A stretch of 9,491 nucleotides of DNA from CAZKGE01 sp964541695 (lineage in GTDB: Bacteria; Bacillota; Clostridia; Christensenellales; CAG-138): the NCBI GenBank assembly GCA_964541695.1, contig CAZIRB010000086.1:1-9491 (forward strand), read 5' to 3'. The notes under the pieces were generated by a model. The model ran no database searches. It saw only the letters and a list, made by a program, of their open reading frames with translations, and was not told the origin of the DNA. Positions 1 to 6,002 of the stretch are shown piece after piece (the stretch's first letter is position 1; each line of letters begins with the position of its first letter). The position numbers and the translations under genes are program-made.

Positions 1-5
1 CTCAT
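1..5 (-). CDS. Start of a further downstream gene (first codon only)
   Basis: An ATG on the minus strand (bases 5 to 3) overlaps the TGA of the preceding M22-family gene in an ATGA arrangement. A strong Shine-Dalgarno GGGAGGG (bases 18 to 12) lies six bases before it, so a translationally coupled gene almost certainly starts here and continues outside the window. No protein sequence is available. In many clostridia the gene after nusB and this M22 paralog is xseA (exonuclease VII large subunit), but that is inference from known gene order. Confidence 0.55.
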
Positions 6-946
6 TGGCAACCCTCCCTTCCGAGCAGCGCGACGCCCGCGGCGTTGTCGGGCGCGTACGTTGGGTCCGCATACAGCGCGGGCTTGTCCAGCCGCGCTTC
101 CAGCAGCGTTCTAAGCAGCGCGCTGCCCGACACGCCGCCGCAGAGCAGCACGTCGGCAACGCCCGTCTCCGCGCGCGCGTTGCGGACGAGCTTTTCGACC
201 GTGCGCGCGAGGCAGCCGTATACGGCGAATGCTGTCGCCGCGCGGTCCGCGCCGCTTTCAATCAGCCGCCCGGCCTGCGTCTCCGCGCCGGAGAACGAGC
301 AATTCATCCCGCGCACGCTGGACGGAATCCTGAGGCCCGTCTCCGCGGCCTTGGCCGCAAGCTGCTCGAGATGCTTCCCGCATGGGAACGGCAGCCCGAG
401 CCGCACGCCGACGCGGTCGACGAACTGGCCCGCGTGCAGGTCGGCCGACCGGCCGAGCCGCGCAACCGACGCGACGCGGCCTCGCCCGAGCGTCACGGTC
501 AGCAGATCCGTCGTGCCGCCGGAGAGGTGCAGCGCAAGAAAACGGTCCTTTGCCAAAAGCGCTTCGTTGCCGATCAGCGCCGCGCGGATATGGCCGCGCT
601 GGTGCGTGGTCTCAATGAGCGGCACACGGCGCGATGCCGCGATGGCCGCGGCCGCCGACCGCCCGGCAAGGAACGCGGGCATGTAGGAGTTTTCTTCGTC
701 CGCCGGGCGCGCACTGACCGCCACGGCCAAAAGCTCGGCCCCTCCAATGGCGGCAAACAGCGCCCCGACCAAATCGGGCAAATTCCGCGTGTGCGCAAAC
801 ACCGCGTCGGACTGCCTCAGACCGCGCCCGCCCTGCGGCACAAAGAGCATCGCCCTCTTGTCAAAGACGATGCCCCGGGCATCCGCCGCGGCGACGGAGG
901 TCGTATAACAGCTCGTGTCGATGCCTATGGCAAGCCCCGCCGCCAT
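2..946 (-). CDS. M22-family TsaD/Kae1-like protein (O-sialoglycoprotein endopeptidase paralog)
   Basis: 314 residues, an ASKHA-fold protein related to TsaD/Kae1, the enzyme of tRNA t6A synthesis. Visible landmarks are the N-terminal strand GIDTSCYTTSVAA (8-20), a histidine pair HQRGH (115-119) at the TsaD metal site, SGGTTD (142-147), FPCGKHLE (187-194), FSGAET (218-223), CGGVSGSALLR (269-279) and a closing APDNAAG (298-304). True TsaD normally reads GIETSCDETS, HMEGH, SGGHT and FSGLKT and is somewhat longer, so this is probably the paralog often found beside nusB in clostridia, whose function is not established. The ATG at 946 is chosen because the homology starts there; a longer frame back to 1114 only reads through nusB. 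It begins one base after the nusB stop and overlaps a following start codon, so it is cotranscribed. Direct t6A synthesis is unlikely but not excluded. Confidence 0.85.
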   Translation of the reverse strand: MAAGLAIGIDTSCYTTSVAAADARGIVFDKRAMLFVPQGGRGLRQSDAVFAHTRNLPDLVGALFAAIGGAELLAVAVSARPADEENSYMPAFLAGRSAAAAIAASRRVPLIETTHQRGHIRAALIGNEALLAKDRFLALHLSGGTTDLLTVTLGRGRVASVARLGRSADLHAGQFVDRVGVRLGLPFPCGKHLEQLAAKAAETGLRIPSSVRGMNCSFSGAETQAGRLIESGADRAATAFAVYGCLARTVEKLVRNARAETGVADVLLCGGVSGSALLRTLLEARLDKPALYADPTYAPDNAAGVALLGREGCQ

Positions 947-947
947 T

Positions 948-1355
948 TTACTGCGGGAGCTCCCGCGCAATCGCCCCCAGTATGCCGTTGACAAACGAAT
1001 AGGACTTCTCGCCGCCGAACGTCTTGGCCAGTTCCACCGCCTCGTTGATCGACGCGCTTTTCGGCACGTCGGTCCGGTACAGCAGCTCGTACACCGACAC
1101 GCGCAGGATAGCAAGGTCCACGCGCGCGATGCGGTTGATCGACCACTCGAGCGAGTGCTTGGCGATCAGCCTGTCCAGCTCGGGAAGGTTGTCCGAAATG
1201 CCCTGCACGATCGACTCGGCGTAGTCGTAATCGTCCTGGTCGAACGGCTCGGTGATGCCGGACTTTTCGAGCACCGCGTCCGGCGTGTCCGTGCCGCCGA
1301 GGAGCCGGGAATATACGAGCTTCATGGCGACTTCGCGCGCCCTGGGTCTGCTCAT
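948..1355 (-). CDS. nusB: Transcription antitermination factor NusB
   Basis: 135 residues, close to the usual NusB length. NusB binds boxA RNA together with ribosomal protein S10 (NusE) and supports antitermination of rRNA transcription. Recognisable family features are the N-terminal RPRAREVAMKLVYS (residues 3-16), the central segment WSINRIARVDLAILRVSVYE (71-90), and the C-terminal INEAVELAKTFGG (103-115) followed by SFVNGILGAIA (120-130). The fold is all-helical and cytoplasmic. The ATG at 1355 overlaps the TGA of the DUF2273 gene (ATGA), which indicates translational coupling; an upstream extension of the same frame to 1544 is antihomologous read-through of DUF2273 and was discarded. The placement after asp23 and amaP agrees with the common Firmicutes order asp23-nusB. 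Confidence 0.96.
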   Translation of the reverse strand: MSRPRAREVAMKLVYSRLLGGTDTPDAVLEKSGITEPFDQDDYDYAESIVQGISDNLPELDRLIAKHSLEWSINRIARVDLAILRVSVYELLYRTDVPKSASINEAVELAKTFGGEKSYSFVNGILGAIARELPQ

Positions 1356-1579
1356 GCGCTCTGGTCCTTGGAAAACAGCGTGGAAAAGAAGCGTTTTACT
1401 GCGCCCAAGCCGCCCCGGTCGAGCAGATATCCGATCAGGAAGCAGACGGACACGATCGCAAGCAGCAGTATCGTCCGCCAGAACCCGATGGCAAACAGCA
1501 GTATCGTGAGCACAAGGCCCGCGGCAACGAGCACGATCGTCCACCGGTTCGCCCGCAGAAACGTCAAAAACCGCTCCAT
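1352..1579 (-). CDS. DUF2273 small membrane protein
   Basis: 75 residues with two predicted membrane helices (about 14-32 and 35-53) and a short basic C-terminal tail (DRGGLGAVKRFFSTLF, 54-69). The pattern, with a basic N-terminal RFLTFLRANRW and a GYLLDR motif after the second helix, fits DUF2273, a family regularly encoded beside amaP and asp23. Its biochemical role is unknown; the context suggests a membrane partner in the Asp23 envelope complex. The ATG at 1579 is preferred over a TTG at 1585, because the Shine-Dalgarno GGGAG lies 8 bases before the ATG but only 2 before the TTG. The gene begins 14 bases after the amaP stop and its TGA overlaps the nusB ATG. Confidence 0.82.
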   Translation of the reverse strand: MERFLTFLRANRWTIVLVAAGLVLTILLFAIGFWRTILLLAIVSVCFLIGYLLDRGGLGAVKRFFSTLFSKDQSA

Positions 1580-1593
1580 CCCCAAAACTCCCT

Positions 1594-2163
1594 TCAGTTC
1601 ACGCGCGCGGGCGCGCTGGCCGGGCTCGCGGTCGCGCTCTCGACCAATATGCCGACCTCGCGCACCTGGATGCCGGTCAGCGTCTCCACGTGCTCCTTGA
1701 GCGATTTTTGCAGGTCCTGCGTGAGCGTGACGATGTCCGTCTCCGGCAGCACCGAGAGCCGCACGCCGATCGTCACGCCGCCCTCCGCGGCGCGCACGCT
1801 CGTCGAGCTTTCGCGGATGCGCTGCTGGGACGCGCAGAACTTCTGCACCATGCTGTCGATCGCCTGCAGCGAGATGAACGTGCCGCCGATGTCGCTTTGA
1901 CGAATCAGCGCGGACGTCGGAAGCTCCGGCTTGCGCTCCCCGCGGCCCGCAAACAGGAGCTTGAGCGCAATCAGGAACAGGATCAACCCGCCGCCGGCGA
2001 GGATCAGCGCGTTATGCGTGTTGAGATAGAACAGCGATATAAACGCCGTGGCCATGTCGAGCGTGACGATGTTCAGCGCCATGGCGAACAGAACGACCGA
2101 CGTAAGGATTGCGACGATCAGGAGAATGGCGAGCAGGATCCGGTCAAACACCTTGAGTTTCAT
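1594..2163 (-). CDS. amaP: Alkaline shock response membrane anchor protein AmaP
   Basis: 189 residues. Two membrane helices (about 7-31 and 52-72) flank a short loop containing YLNTHN (46-51), followed by a soluble region (86-175) that resembles the Asp23 fold: SDIGGTFISLQAIDSMV at the start and strands GVTIGVRLSV and IQVREVGILVE, with a helix between them (TLTQDLQKSLKEHVETLTG, 146-164). AmaP in Staphylococcus aureus tethers Asp23 to the membrane, and the neighbouring gene here is asp23, which fits that role. The ATG at 2163 has a GGAG nine bases upstream. The gap to asp23 is 73 bases and contains a perfect 8-bp hairpin. A low-complexity Ala/Ser/Pro end (ATASPASAPARVN) closes the protein. Confidence 0.88.
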   Translation of the reverse strand: MKLKVFDRILLAILLIVAILTSVVLFAMALNIVTLDMATAFISLFYLNTHNALILAGGGLILFLIALKLLFAGRGERKPELPTSALIRQSDIGGTFISLQAIDSMVQKFCASQQRIRESSTSVRAAEGGVTIGVRLSVLPETDIVTLTQDLQKSLKEHVETLTGIQVREVGILVESATASPASAPARVN

Positions 2164-2193
2164 GCGCGAGCGCTCCTTCCTCTTCCGTAAATC

Positions 2194-2215
2194 GGGCGGA
2201 GGTTAAGCTCCGCCC
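2194..2215 (-). repeat. 8-bp stem-loop between asp23 and amaP
   Basis: GGGCGGAG (2194-2201) and CTCCGCCC (2208-2215) form a perfect inverted repeat around a 6-base loop. Read on the minus strand it is followed by GATTTACGG rather than a run of T, so it is not a convincing intrinsic terminator. It may stabilise or partly attenuate the message between asp23 and amaP, or be a copy of a small dispersed palindromic element; one copy in one window cannot decide. Confidence 0.6.
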
Positions 2216-2236
2216 TACCATTCGTTCCGATTCGCT

Positions 2237-2740
2237 TTACCGCACGCGCGGCGGATCGGGTTCCTTCTCTGCCTTCTCGGCTTTCTCGGCCTTTTCGGCC
2301 TCCGCCGCCTTGAGCTTCTCGGCCTTCTCGGCTTCCTTTTCCTTCTTCTTCTCCGCCTTTTGGTCCGGCTGCTCGAACGTGACGGCCTGCACGAACACGT
2401 TGACCTCGACGACCTTAAGGCCCGTCATGGTCTCGATCGCGTTCTTGACGGCTGACTGGATGTTCTGGCAGACCTCCTGGATCCGGAATCCATACTGGAT
2501 CAGGACCGACAGGTCGACCGCAGCCTCCTCGGCGCCGACCTCAACCTTGACCCCCTTGGTGATGTTCTTCTTGCCCAAGATCTCGGTGATTCCGTCCGCG
2601 ACGCCGCCGCTCATACCGTAGACGCCCTTGACGTCCGCCGCGGCGAGCGCTGCGATGGTGGCCACGACCTCATCGGCAAATATGATTCGTCCGCCCTCGG
2701 TCGATTTGACGTCAGCGCTGACTTCGCTCTTGTCGGCCAT
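2237..2740 (-). CDS. Asp23/Gls24 family envelope stress response protein
   Basis: 167 residues. The Asp23 domain spans about 15-125: a GGRIIFADEVVATIAALAA start, GVKVEVG (63-69), LSVLIQYGFRIQEV (78-91), helix NIQSAVKNAIETMTGL, and the closing strand VVEVNVFVQAVTF (110-122). Asp23 proteins are abundant cytoplasmic proteins attached to the membrane by AmaP, which is encoded next. From about 126 to 160 the chain becomes a highly charged helix built of Lys, Glu and Ala (AEKAEK units), ending in PDPPRVR. The ATG at 2740 is preferred to the in-frame ATG at 2746, because the AGGAGG Shine-Dalgarno is 7 bases upstream of the former and almost touches the latter. First gene of the left operon, with a sigma-A-type promoter directly upstream. 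Confidence 0.93.
   Translation of the reverse strand: MADKSEVSADVKSTEGGRIIFADEVVATIAALAAADVKGVYGMSGGVADGITEILGKKNITKGVKVEVGAEEAAVDLSVLIQYGFRIQEVCQNIQSAVKNAIETMTGLKVVEVNVFVQAVTFEQPDQKAEKKKEKEAEKAEKLKAAEAEKAEKAEKAEKEPDPPRVR
2261..2358 (-). repeat. Degenerate 9-base tandem repeat encoding the Asp23 Lys/Glu/Ala tail
   Basis: The plus strand shows repeated units close to TTCTCGGCC, which read as GCCGAGAAG (Ala-Glu-Lys) on the coding strand. At least seven recognisable units, some diverged, cover the end of asp23. All keep the reading frame, so changes in copy number would only lengthen or shorten the charged tail. Confidence 0.75.
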
Positions 2741-2769
2741 GTTCATCCCTCCTGTTCGTCTTTTCGTAA

Positions 2770-2798
2770 ATTATAACAACGATTCCCGGCAATGTAAA
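2770..2798 (-). promoter_or_regulatory. Sigma-A-type promoter of the asp23-amaP-nusB operon
   Basis: On the minus strand TTTACA (2798-2793, five of six matches to TTGACA) and TATAAT (2775-2770, six of six) are separated by exactly 17 bases. Transcription would start near 2763, about 10 bases before the AGGAGG of asp23. It marks the start of an independently expressed housekeeping operon after spoIIIA. Confidence 0.8.
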
Positions 2799-2808
2799 TA
2801 TGGAAAGG

Positions 2809-2828
2809 TTCGGCCGTCCTCGGGCGAA
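2809..2828 (-). terminator. Possible weak terminator hairpin after spoIIIAH
   Basis: The minus strand can form an imperfect hairpin: a TTCG/CGAA stem, one C-C mismatch, a CCG/CGG stem and an AGGA loop. The following bases are CCTTTCCATATTT, with only a poor T tract. It sits 30 bases after the spoIIIAH stop and just before the asp23 promoter, a sensible place for a terminator, but the structure is weak and read-through is likely. Confidence 0.25.
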
Positions 2829-2858
2829 GCGTGAACTTTTCGTGGCCATGCCGGGGTT

Positions 2859-3389
2859 TTACTGCTGTGCGGTGGACACCTTCACGTTCTCGGCGGTCTC
2901 GCCGGTTTCGCGCAGGACGATGTCGAGCACCTGCGCGACCTGCTCGTCGGTGAGCTCCTCCGCGTCGAGGATGACGTTGACGGAGCCGGTGTGCAACGTG
3001 ACCGCCGCGTCGGCAAAGCCCTTGGCTTTTAGTAGGCTCTCAACCGTGAGCTCCTTCTCCATGTTCTCGACGATCAGGAGCTTTTGCTGCTGCGCGTCGG
3101 AGAGCGTATCCGCGTCCGCGCCCTGCGCGATGATCGTGTCCAGGTACGTGACCTCCTCGTTCCGCGTCTTCTCGCGCTCCGTGCGGAACGACTCGAAGAA
3201 GTTCGTCCGGTCCGTCGCGCTCGCGGTCACGGCCTCGTTCTTGTCGGCGCCCGCGGCGAGCGACCCCTCCTTGCCCGCGCGGTTGATCAGGATGTTCGCC
3301 GTAATCGCGCCCACGAGCAGCACGCCCACGCCGACGAGCGTCAGCATCTTTTTGTTCAGTTTCTGATGGATCCCGCTCATTCTCCTCAT
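2859..3389 (-). CDS. spoIIIAH: Stage III sporulation protein AH (SpoIIIAH)
   Basis: 176 residues. A basic N-terminus is followed by one membrane helix (about 14-37, LTLVGVGVLLVGAITANILI region), a polar linker and a C-terminal YscJ/FliF-like ring-building domain (about 66-174; ENMEKELTVESLLKAKGFAD at 108-127, strand VNVILDAEELTDEQVAQVLD following). SpoIIIAH sits in the mother-cell membrane around the forespore and binds forespore SpoIIQ, forming the channel that supports late forespore gene expression and engulfment. The ATG at 3389 is chosen because GGAGG lies seven bases before it; the ATG at 3404 is upstream of that site. It is the last gene of the spoIIIA operon, 23 bases after spoIIIAG. 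Length is slightly below that of the Bacillus subtilis protein. Confidence 0.93.
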   Translation of the reverse strand: MRRMSGIHQKLNKKMLTLVGVGVLLVGAITANILINRAGKEGSLAAGADKNEAVTASATDRTNFFESFRTEREKTRNEEVTYLDTIIAQGADADTLSDAQQQKLLIVENMEKELTVESLLKAKGFADAAVTLHTGSVNVILDAEELTDEQVAQVLDIVLRETGETAENVKVSTAQQ

Positions 3390-3412
3390 GATATTTCCTC
3401 CCATGAAATAAT

Positions 3413-4003
3413 CTACTCCCCGAGTTCAAACACTTCGATGTTGGTGACCGGGACGTCCAGCACGGCCCTGACCGCGCGCTGCAGGTCCAGCCTGACGGCG
3501 ACATCCGCCGCCCCTTCCGCGACGACGATGACCCCCCGGACGGTGGGCTGCCGCTCCATCAGCACAATCGGCTCGTCGCCCTCCGAACCGTCGACCTTGG
3601 CGGGTTCGGACGATTCCGTGGTCTGCTGCTGCGAGCTCTCGCGATCCCCGTCCACAGACTCCGACGTGTTGGTATTTGTGCTCGTCGTCATGGCAGTGAC
3701 GATCTCGCCGTTTGTTTCATAGGTAATCATCACCTCGACCCTTCCCGCGCCGCGGATGCACGAGAGGACGTTTTTGAGCCGCTCCTCCACCTCCCGCTCG
3801 CCGCTTGCGTTGGAGCTCACCGACACGCGCTCCTCCGCGCCGGACCCCCGATTCTGCCCGATCAGGCCGCCGATATAGAACAGCAGGACGATGACGACGA
3901 TCGCGCCGTACACCGCCAGCTCGAGCTTCCGGTTTGTACGCATCATTCGCAGCAGCTTGACATACCACGCGTCCGCGCTCCGATCGCTCGTCTCCTTTTG
4001 CAT
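3413..4003 (-). CDS. spoIIIAG: Stage III sporulation protein AG (SpoIIIAG)
   Basis: 196 residues. One membrane helix (about 28-48, VYGAIVVIVLLFYIGGLI region) follows a basic cytoplasmic start. The outer region is a ring-building domain split by an insertion: first half about 72-96 (ERLKNVLSCIRGAGRVEVMI), a Thr/Ser/Gln-rich insertion about 100-150, second half 155-193 (VRGVIVVAEGAADVAVRLDL, then AVRAVLDVPVTNIEVFELG). In B. subtilis SpoIIIAG forms a 30-subunit ring of the SpoIIIA-SpoIIQ channel, with the insertion building a beta-barrel. The protein is somewhat shorter than the B. subtilis one (229 residues), mainly in the termini and insertion. The ATG at 4003 follows a GGGGG seven bases upstream, two bases after the spoIIIAF stop. 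Confidence 0.94.
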   Translation of the reverse strand: MQKETSDRSADAWYVKLLRMMRTNRKLELAVYGAIVVIVLLFYIGGLIGQNRGSGAEERVSVSSNASGEREVEERLKNVLSCIRGAGRVEVMITYETNGEIVTAMTTSTNTNTSESVDGDRESSQQQTTESSEPAKVDGSEGDEPIVLMERQPTVRGVIVVAEGAADVAVRLDLQRAVRAVLDVPVTNIEVFELGE

Positions 4004-4005
4004 AT

Positions 4006-4188
4006 CTATACCCCCATTCGATCAAATATTCCGACAACTTTGGCGACAAGAGCCGCAACATATTGGATGCCGATAGCTGTCATTGCGACGCTCTTGAGCT
4101 TGCCCTTGGGCAGAAGATGCTCCGCCGCCGCCGCAAGGAGCGACATGGCGGCAAGCTGCAAAGCCAGCGACACCCATTCGGCCATCAT
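4006..4188 (-). CDS. spoIIIAF: Stage III sporulation protein AF (SpoIIIAF), minimal form
   Basis: Only 60 residues, against roughly 200 for B. subtilis SpoIIIAF. What is present matches the N-terminal membrane part: helix 1 (about 5-22, WVSLALQLAAMSLLAAAA), the linker EHLLPKGKLK (23-32) and helix 2 (33-54, AMTAIGIQYVAALVAKVVGI). The C-terminal ring-building-like domain is absent. There is no room for it: the stop at 4006 is two bases from the spoIIIAG start, so no frameshift can hide the rest. The ATG at 4188 overlaps the spoIIIAE TGA (ATGA), showing translational coupling; a second ATG at 4185 is possible. The assignment rests on position between AE and AG and on the LLP.GKLK pattern. In full-length relatives the domain faces the intermembrane space, so its loss should change the channel. 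Confidence 0.78.
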   Translation of the reverse strand: MMAEWVSLALQLAAMSLLAAAAEHLLPKGKLKSVAMTAIGIQYVAALVAKVVGIFDRMGV

Positions 4189-5387
4189 GCCAAAAACCCC
4201 GCGTTTCCGACGCCGATCACGAGCGCCGCGGTGATGAGAAAACACAGCCCGACCGTGAGCGTGACGGCGAACAGCTCGCCGAGCGCGTCCGCGGCGGCCG
4301 TGTACAATTCGCCGAGCTTTTTGTCGGCGATGGGCTGCGTCACCGCCGCCGCGAGCCGGAACAGCAGCATGCGCGAAAGGAGCGACGCAAGCGGCGAGAC
4401 CATGGCCGCCGTGATGACAAGCATCGCCGTCACGCCCGCGGCGCTGCGCACGAGCGCCGCGCAGCCGAGCACGGTGTCCATCGTGCCGGACACCATGCCG
4501 CCCACGATCGGCAGCAGGCTCGACGCGGCGTACTTGGCGGTCTTGAGCGACACGCCGTCGAACGTCGCCGCGGACAGAACGCGCAGCGACGTCGCGCCCA
4601 CAAACACCGTCGAGACGATGCCGATGAGCCACTTGCCGGTCTTGGCCGAGAGTTTGGCCAGCTCGCCGAGTCTCGCCTTGCCGGCGAGCCGGTCCAGCAT
4701 GCCGAGCACGCCGCCCGTGATAATGAGCGGCAGCACCGCGGCGTCGAGCAGCTTCCCGACCGAGCTCGTCAACAGCGCGGTCGCCGGCTGCAGCACGCCC
4801 GTCGACACCGTGCCGCCGACCGCGGTCAGGAGCGTCAAAAGCGCCGGAAACGCCAGCTCGAGAAACGACGCGACCGTGCGGATCGTTTTGGTGCACGCCG
4901 TCGTCATCGTAAAGAACGTGCCGAGCACGTACGTCAGCGCGAGGCAGCGCAGCACGAACGACGCGGCCTCCTGCACGCCGCCCTCGGGAGCAAGCGACGA
5001 GACGAGCGCCGAGAATACCGCGAGCGCGAGCAGCGCCAGCAGCTGCCCGCTCCCCGCGCGCAGCTCGGTAAAAAACAGGTTTTTCAGCGCGTCCATCCAG
5101 CCGCCGTCCGTGCCGGACACGCCGGTCAGCGCGAGCCGCTCGATCAGCCCGGCCGCGTCCGTGTCCCCGATCACCCAGCGGACCTCGTCCGGCAGCTCGG
5201 CAAGGACCTCGTCCCAGGACGACGTGTCGATCTTCTGCATCCAGTCGCCGACGCCGTCCTCGATAGACTGGTCGGATGCGCCTTCGCCCTCGCCTTCGCC
5301 CTCGGCCAGCGCGCGCGGGGCGAGCGCGAAAAGAAGCGCGACAACAAGCGGCAAAAGCGCCAAATGCTTCCGAACCGCCCGCCTCAT
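4185..5387 (-). CDS. spoIIIAE: Stage III sporulation protein AE (SpoIIIAE)
   Basis: 400 residues, the same length as B. subtilis SpoIIIAE (399). An N-terminal signal peptide (basic MRRAVRK, hydrophobic core 9-23, cleavage near ALA at 26-28) precedes an acidic EGEGEGEG stretch and a soluble segment to about 105. The rest is polytopic: helices at about 115-132, 146-166, 175-192, 216-231, 254-271, 293-315, 318-337 and 370-393. Conserved-looking blocks are GGTVSTGVLQPATALLTSS (191-209), LPLIITGGVLG (219-229) and GGMVSGTMDTVLG (296-308). SpoIIIAE is the large membrane subunit of the SpoIIIA complex, possibly permease-like. The ATG at 5387 overlaps the TGA of spoIIIAD; the longer frame upstream reads through spoIIIAD and was rejected. 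Its own TGA overlaps the start of spoIIIAF. Confidence 0.95.
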   Translation of the reverse strand: MRRAVRKHLALLPLVVALLFALAPRALAEGEGEGEGASDQSIEDGVGDWMQKIDTSSWDEVLAELPDEVRWVIGDTDAAGLIERLALTGVSGTDGGWMDALKNLFFTELRAGSGQLLALLALAVFSALVSSLAPEGGVQEAASFVLRCLALTYVLGTFFTMTTACTKTIRTVASFLELAFPALLTLLTAVGGTVSTGVLQPATALLTSSVGKLLDAAVLPLIITGGVLGMLDRLAGKARLGELAKLSAKTGKWLIGIVSTVFVGATSLRVLSAATFDGVSLKTAKYAASSLLPIVGGMVSGTMDTVLGCAALVRSAAGVTAMLVITAAMVSPLASLLSRMLLFRLAAAVTQPIADKKLGELYTAAADALGELFAVTLTVGLCFLITAALVIGVGNAGFLA

Positions 5388-5782
5388 GGCGCGGCGTCGA
5401 GCAGCATCTTGGCCGCAAGCTTGAGCGTCGCCGTGGCCGTCGGCAGCGAAACCGCCAGGATCAGCACGCGGCCGCAGAGCTCGACCTTGCCCGCCACCGC
5501 CGTCTCGCCCGCGTCCGTGCAGACCTGCACGCCGAGCTGCGCGACGTACGCGATGCCGATGATCTTGATGCACAGGCCCACGTACTCCGCCTCGATGCCG
5601 TAGTCCGCGGCGAGCGCGCGCAGCGCGTCCAGCACGCCGGTCAGCTCCGTCAGACAGCTCATCAAAAGGATCACGCCGGTGGCCACGGCGATGACCACCG
5701 AGAGCTCCGGGCGGATCTTTTTGATCAGGATCGATATGGAAACGCCCGTGAGCGCGAGTATGACGACTGAAAAAATCTGCAT
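5384..5782 (-). CDS. spoIIIAD: Stage III sporulation protein AD (SpoIIIAD)
   Basis: 132 residues, nearly the length of the B. subtilis protein (133). Hydrophobic segments lie at about 3-21, 28-52, 68-84 and 103-124. The family block KIIGIAYVAQLGVQVCTDAG (73-92) followed by ETAVAGKVELCGR (93-105) is clear, and the start QIFSVVILALTGVSISILIK is also typical. It is a membrane component of the mother-cell SpoIIIA complex with no assigned enzymatic role. The ATG at 5782 has a GAGGA seven bases upstream and follows the spoIIIAC stop by ten bases. The stop overlaps the spoIIIAE start. Confidence 0.95.
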   Translation of the reverse strand: MQIFSVVILALTGVSISILIKKIRPELSVVIAVATGVILLMSCLTELTGVLDALRALAADYGIEAEYVGLCIKIIGIAYVAQLGVQVCTDAGETAVAGKVELCGRVLILAVSLPTATATLKLAAKMLLDAAP

Positions 5783-5792
5783 CTGCCGTTCC

Positions 5793-5990
5793 TCAATAGA
5801 AGTTGAACACCGAGCGCACGTTGTCGAACAGCTCCGAGATCATGCCGAGCATCATCGTCAGCCCGATGATCAGCCCGCAGATCGCCGCGATCGTCGCCAT
5901 CTCGTCGCGCCCGCTCTGTTTGAGCAGCTGTGTAATCACGGCGGCGATGATGCCGACGCCCGCGATCCGAAACAGCATCTCAACTTCCAT
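5793..5990 (-). CDS. spoIIIAC: Stage III sporulation protein AC (SpoIIIAC)
   Basis: 65 residues (68 in B. subtilis). Two membrane helices (about 6-24 and 31-52) are joined by the short polar loop KQSGRDE (24-30), which is the conserved centre of this family. The C-terminal ELFDNVRSVFNFY follows the second helix. SpoIIIAC and AD resemble each other in their paired helices and are thought to sit with AE in the mother-cell membrane. The ATG at 5990 has GAGGT about five bases upstream and starts 12 bases after the spoIIIAB stop. Confidence 0.94.
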   Translation of the reverse strand: MEVEMLFRIAGVGIIAAVITQLLKQSGRDEMATIAAICGLIIGLTMMLGMISELFDNVRSVFNFY

Positions 5991-6002
5991 CCCGCACCTC
6001 GA

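Noticed and set aside
4003..4190. Frameshift or sequencing error as cause of the short SpoIIIAF
   Set aside because: There is no space left before spoIIIAG and no SpoIIIAF-like sequence in the other frames, so the missing domain is absent, not displaced.
4006..5418. 470-codon minus-strand frame containing the SpoIIIAF sequence
   Set aside because: Its first 410 codons are Arg/Gly/Ala-rich read-through of spoIIIAE in another frame. Only the last 60 codons are protein-like, starting at the ATG that overlaps the spoIIIAE stop.
4063..5424. Long plus-strand open frame (453 codons) opposite spoIIIAE
   Set aside because: It lies fully antisense to a recognised gene; Ser/Ala/Pro-rich composition is typical of shadow frames in GC-rich DNA, and no domain can be recognised.
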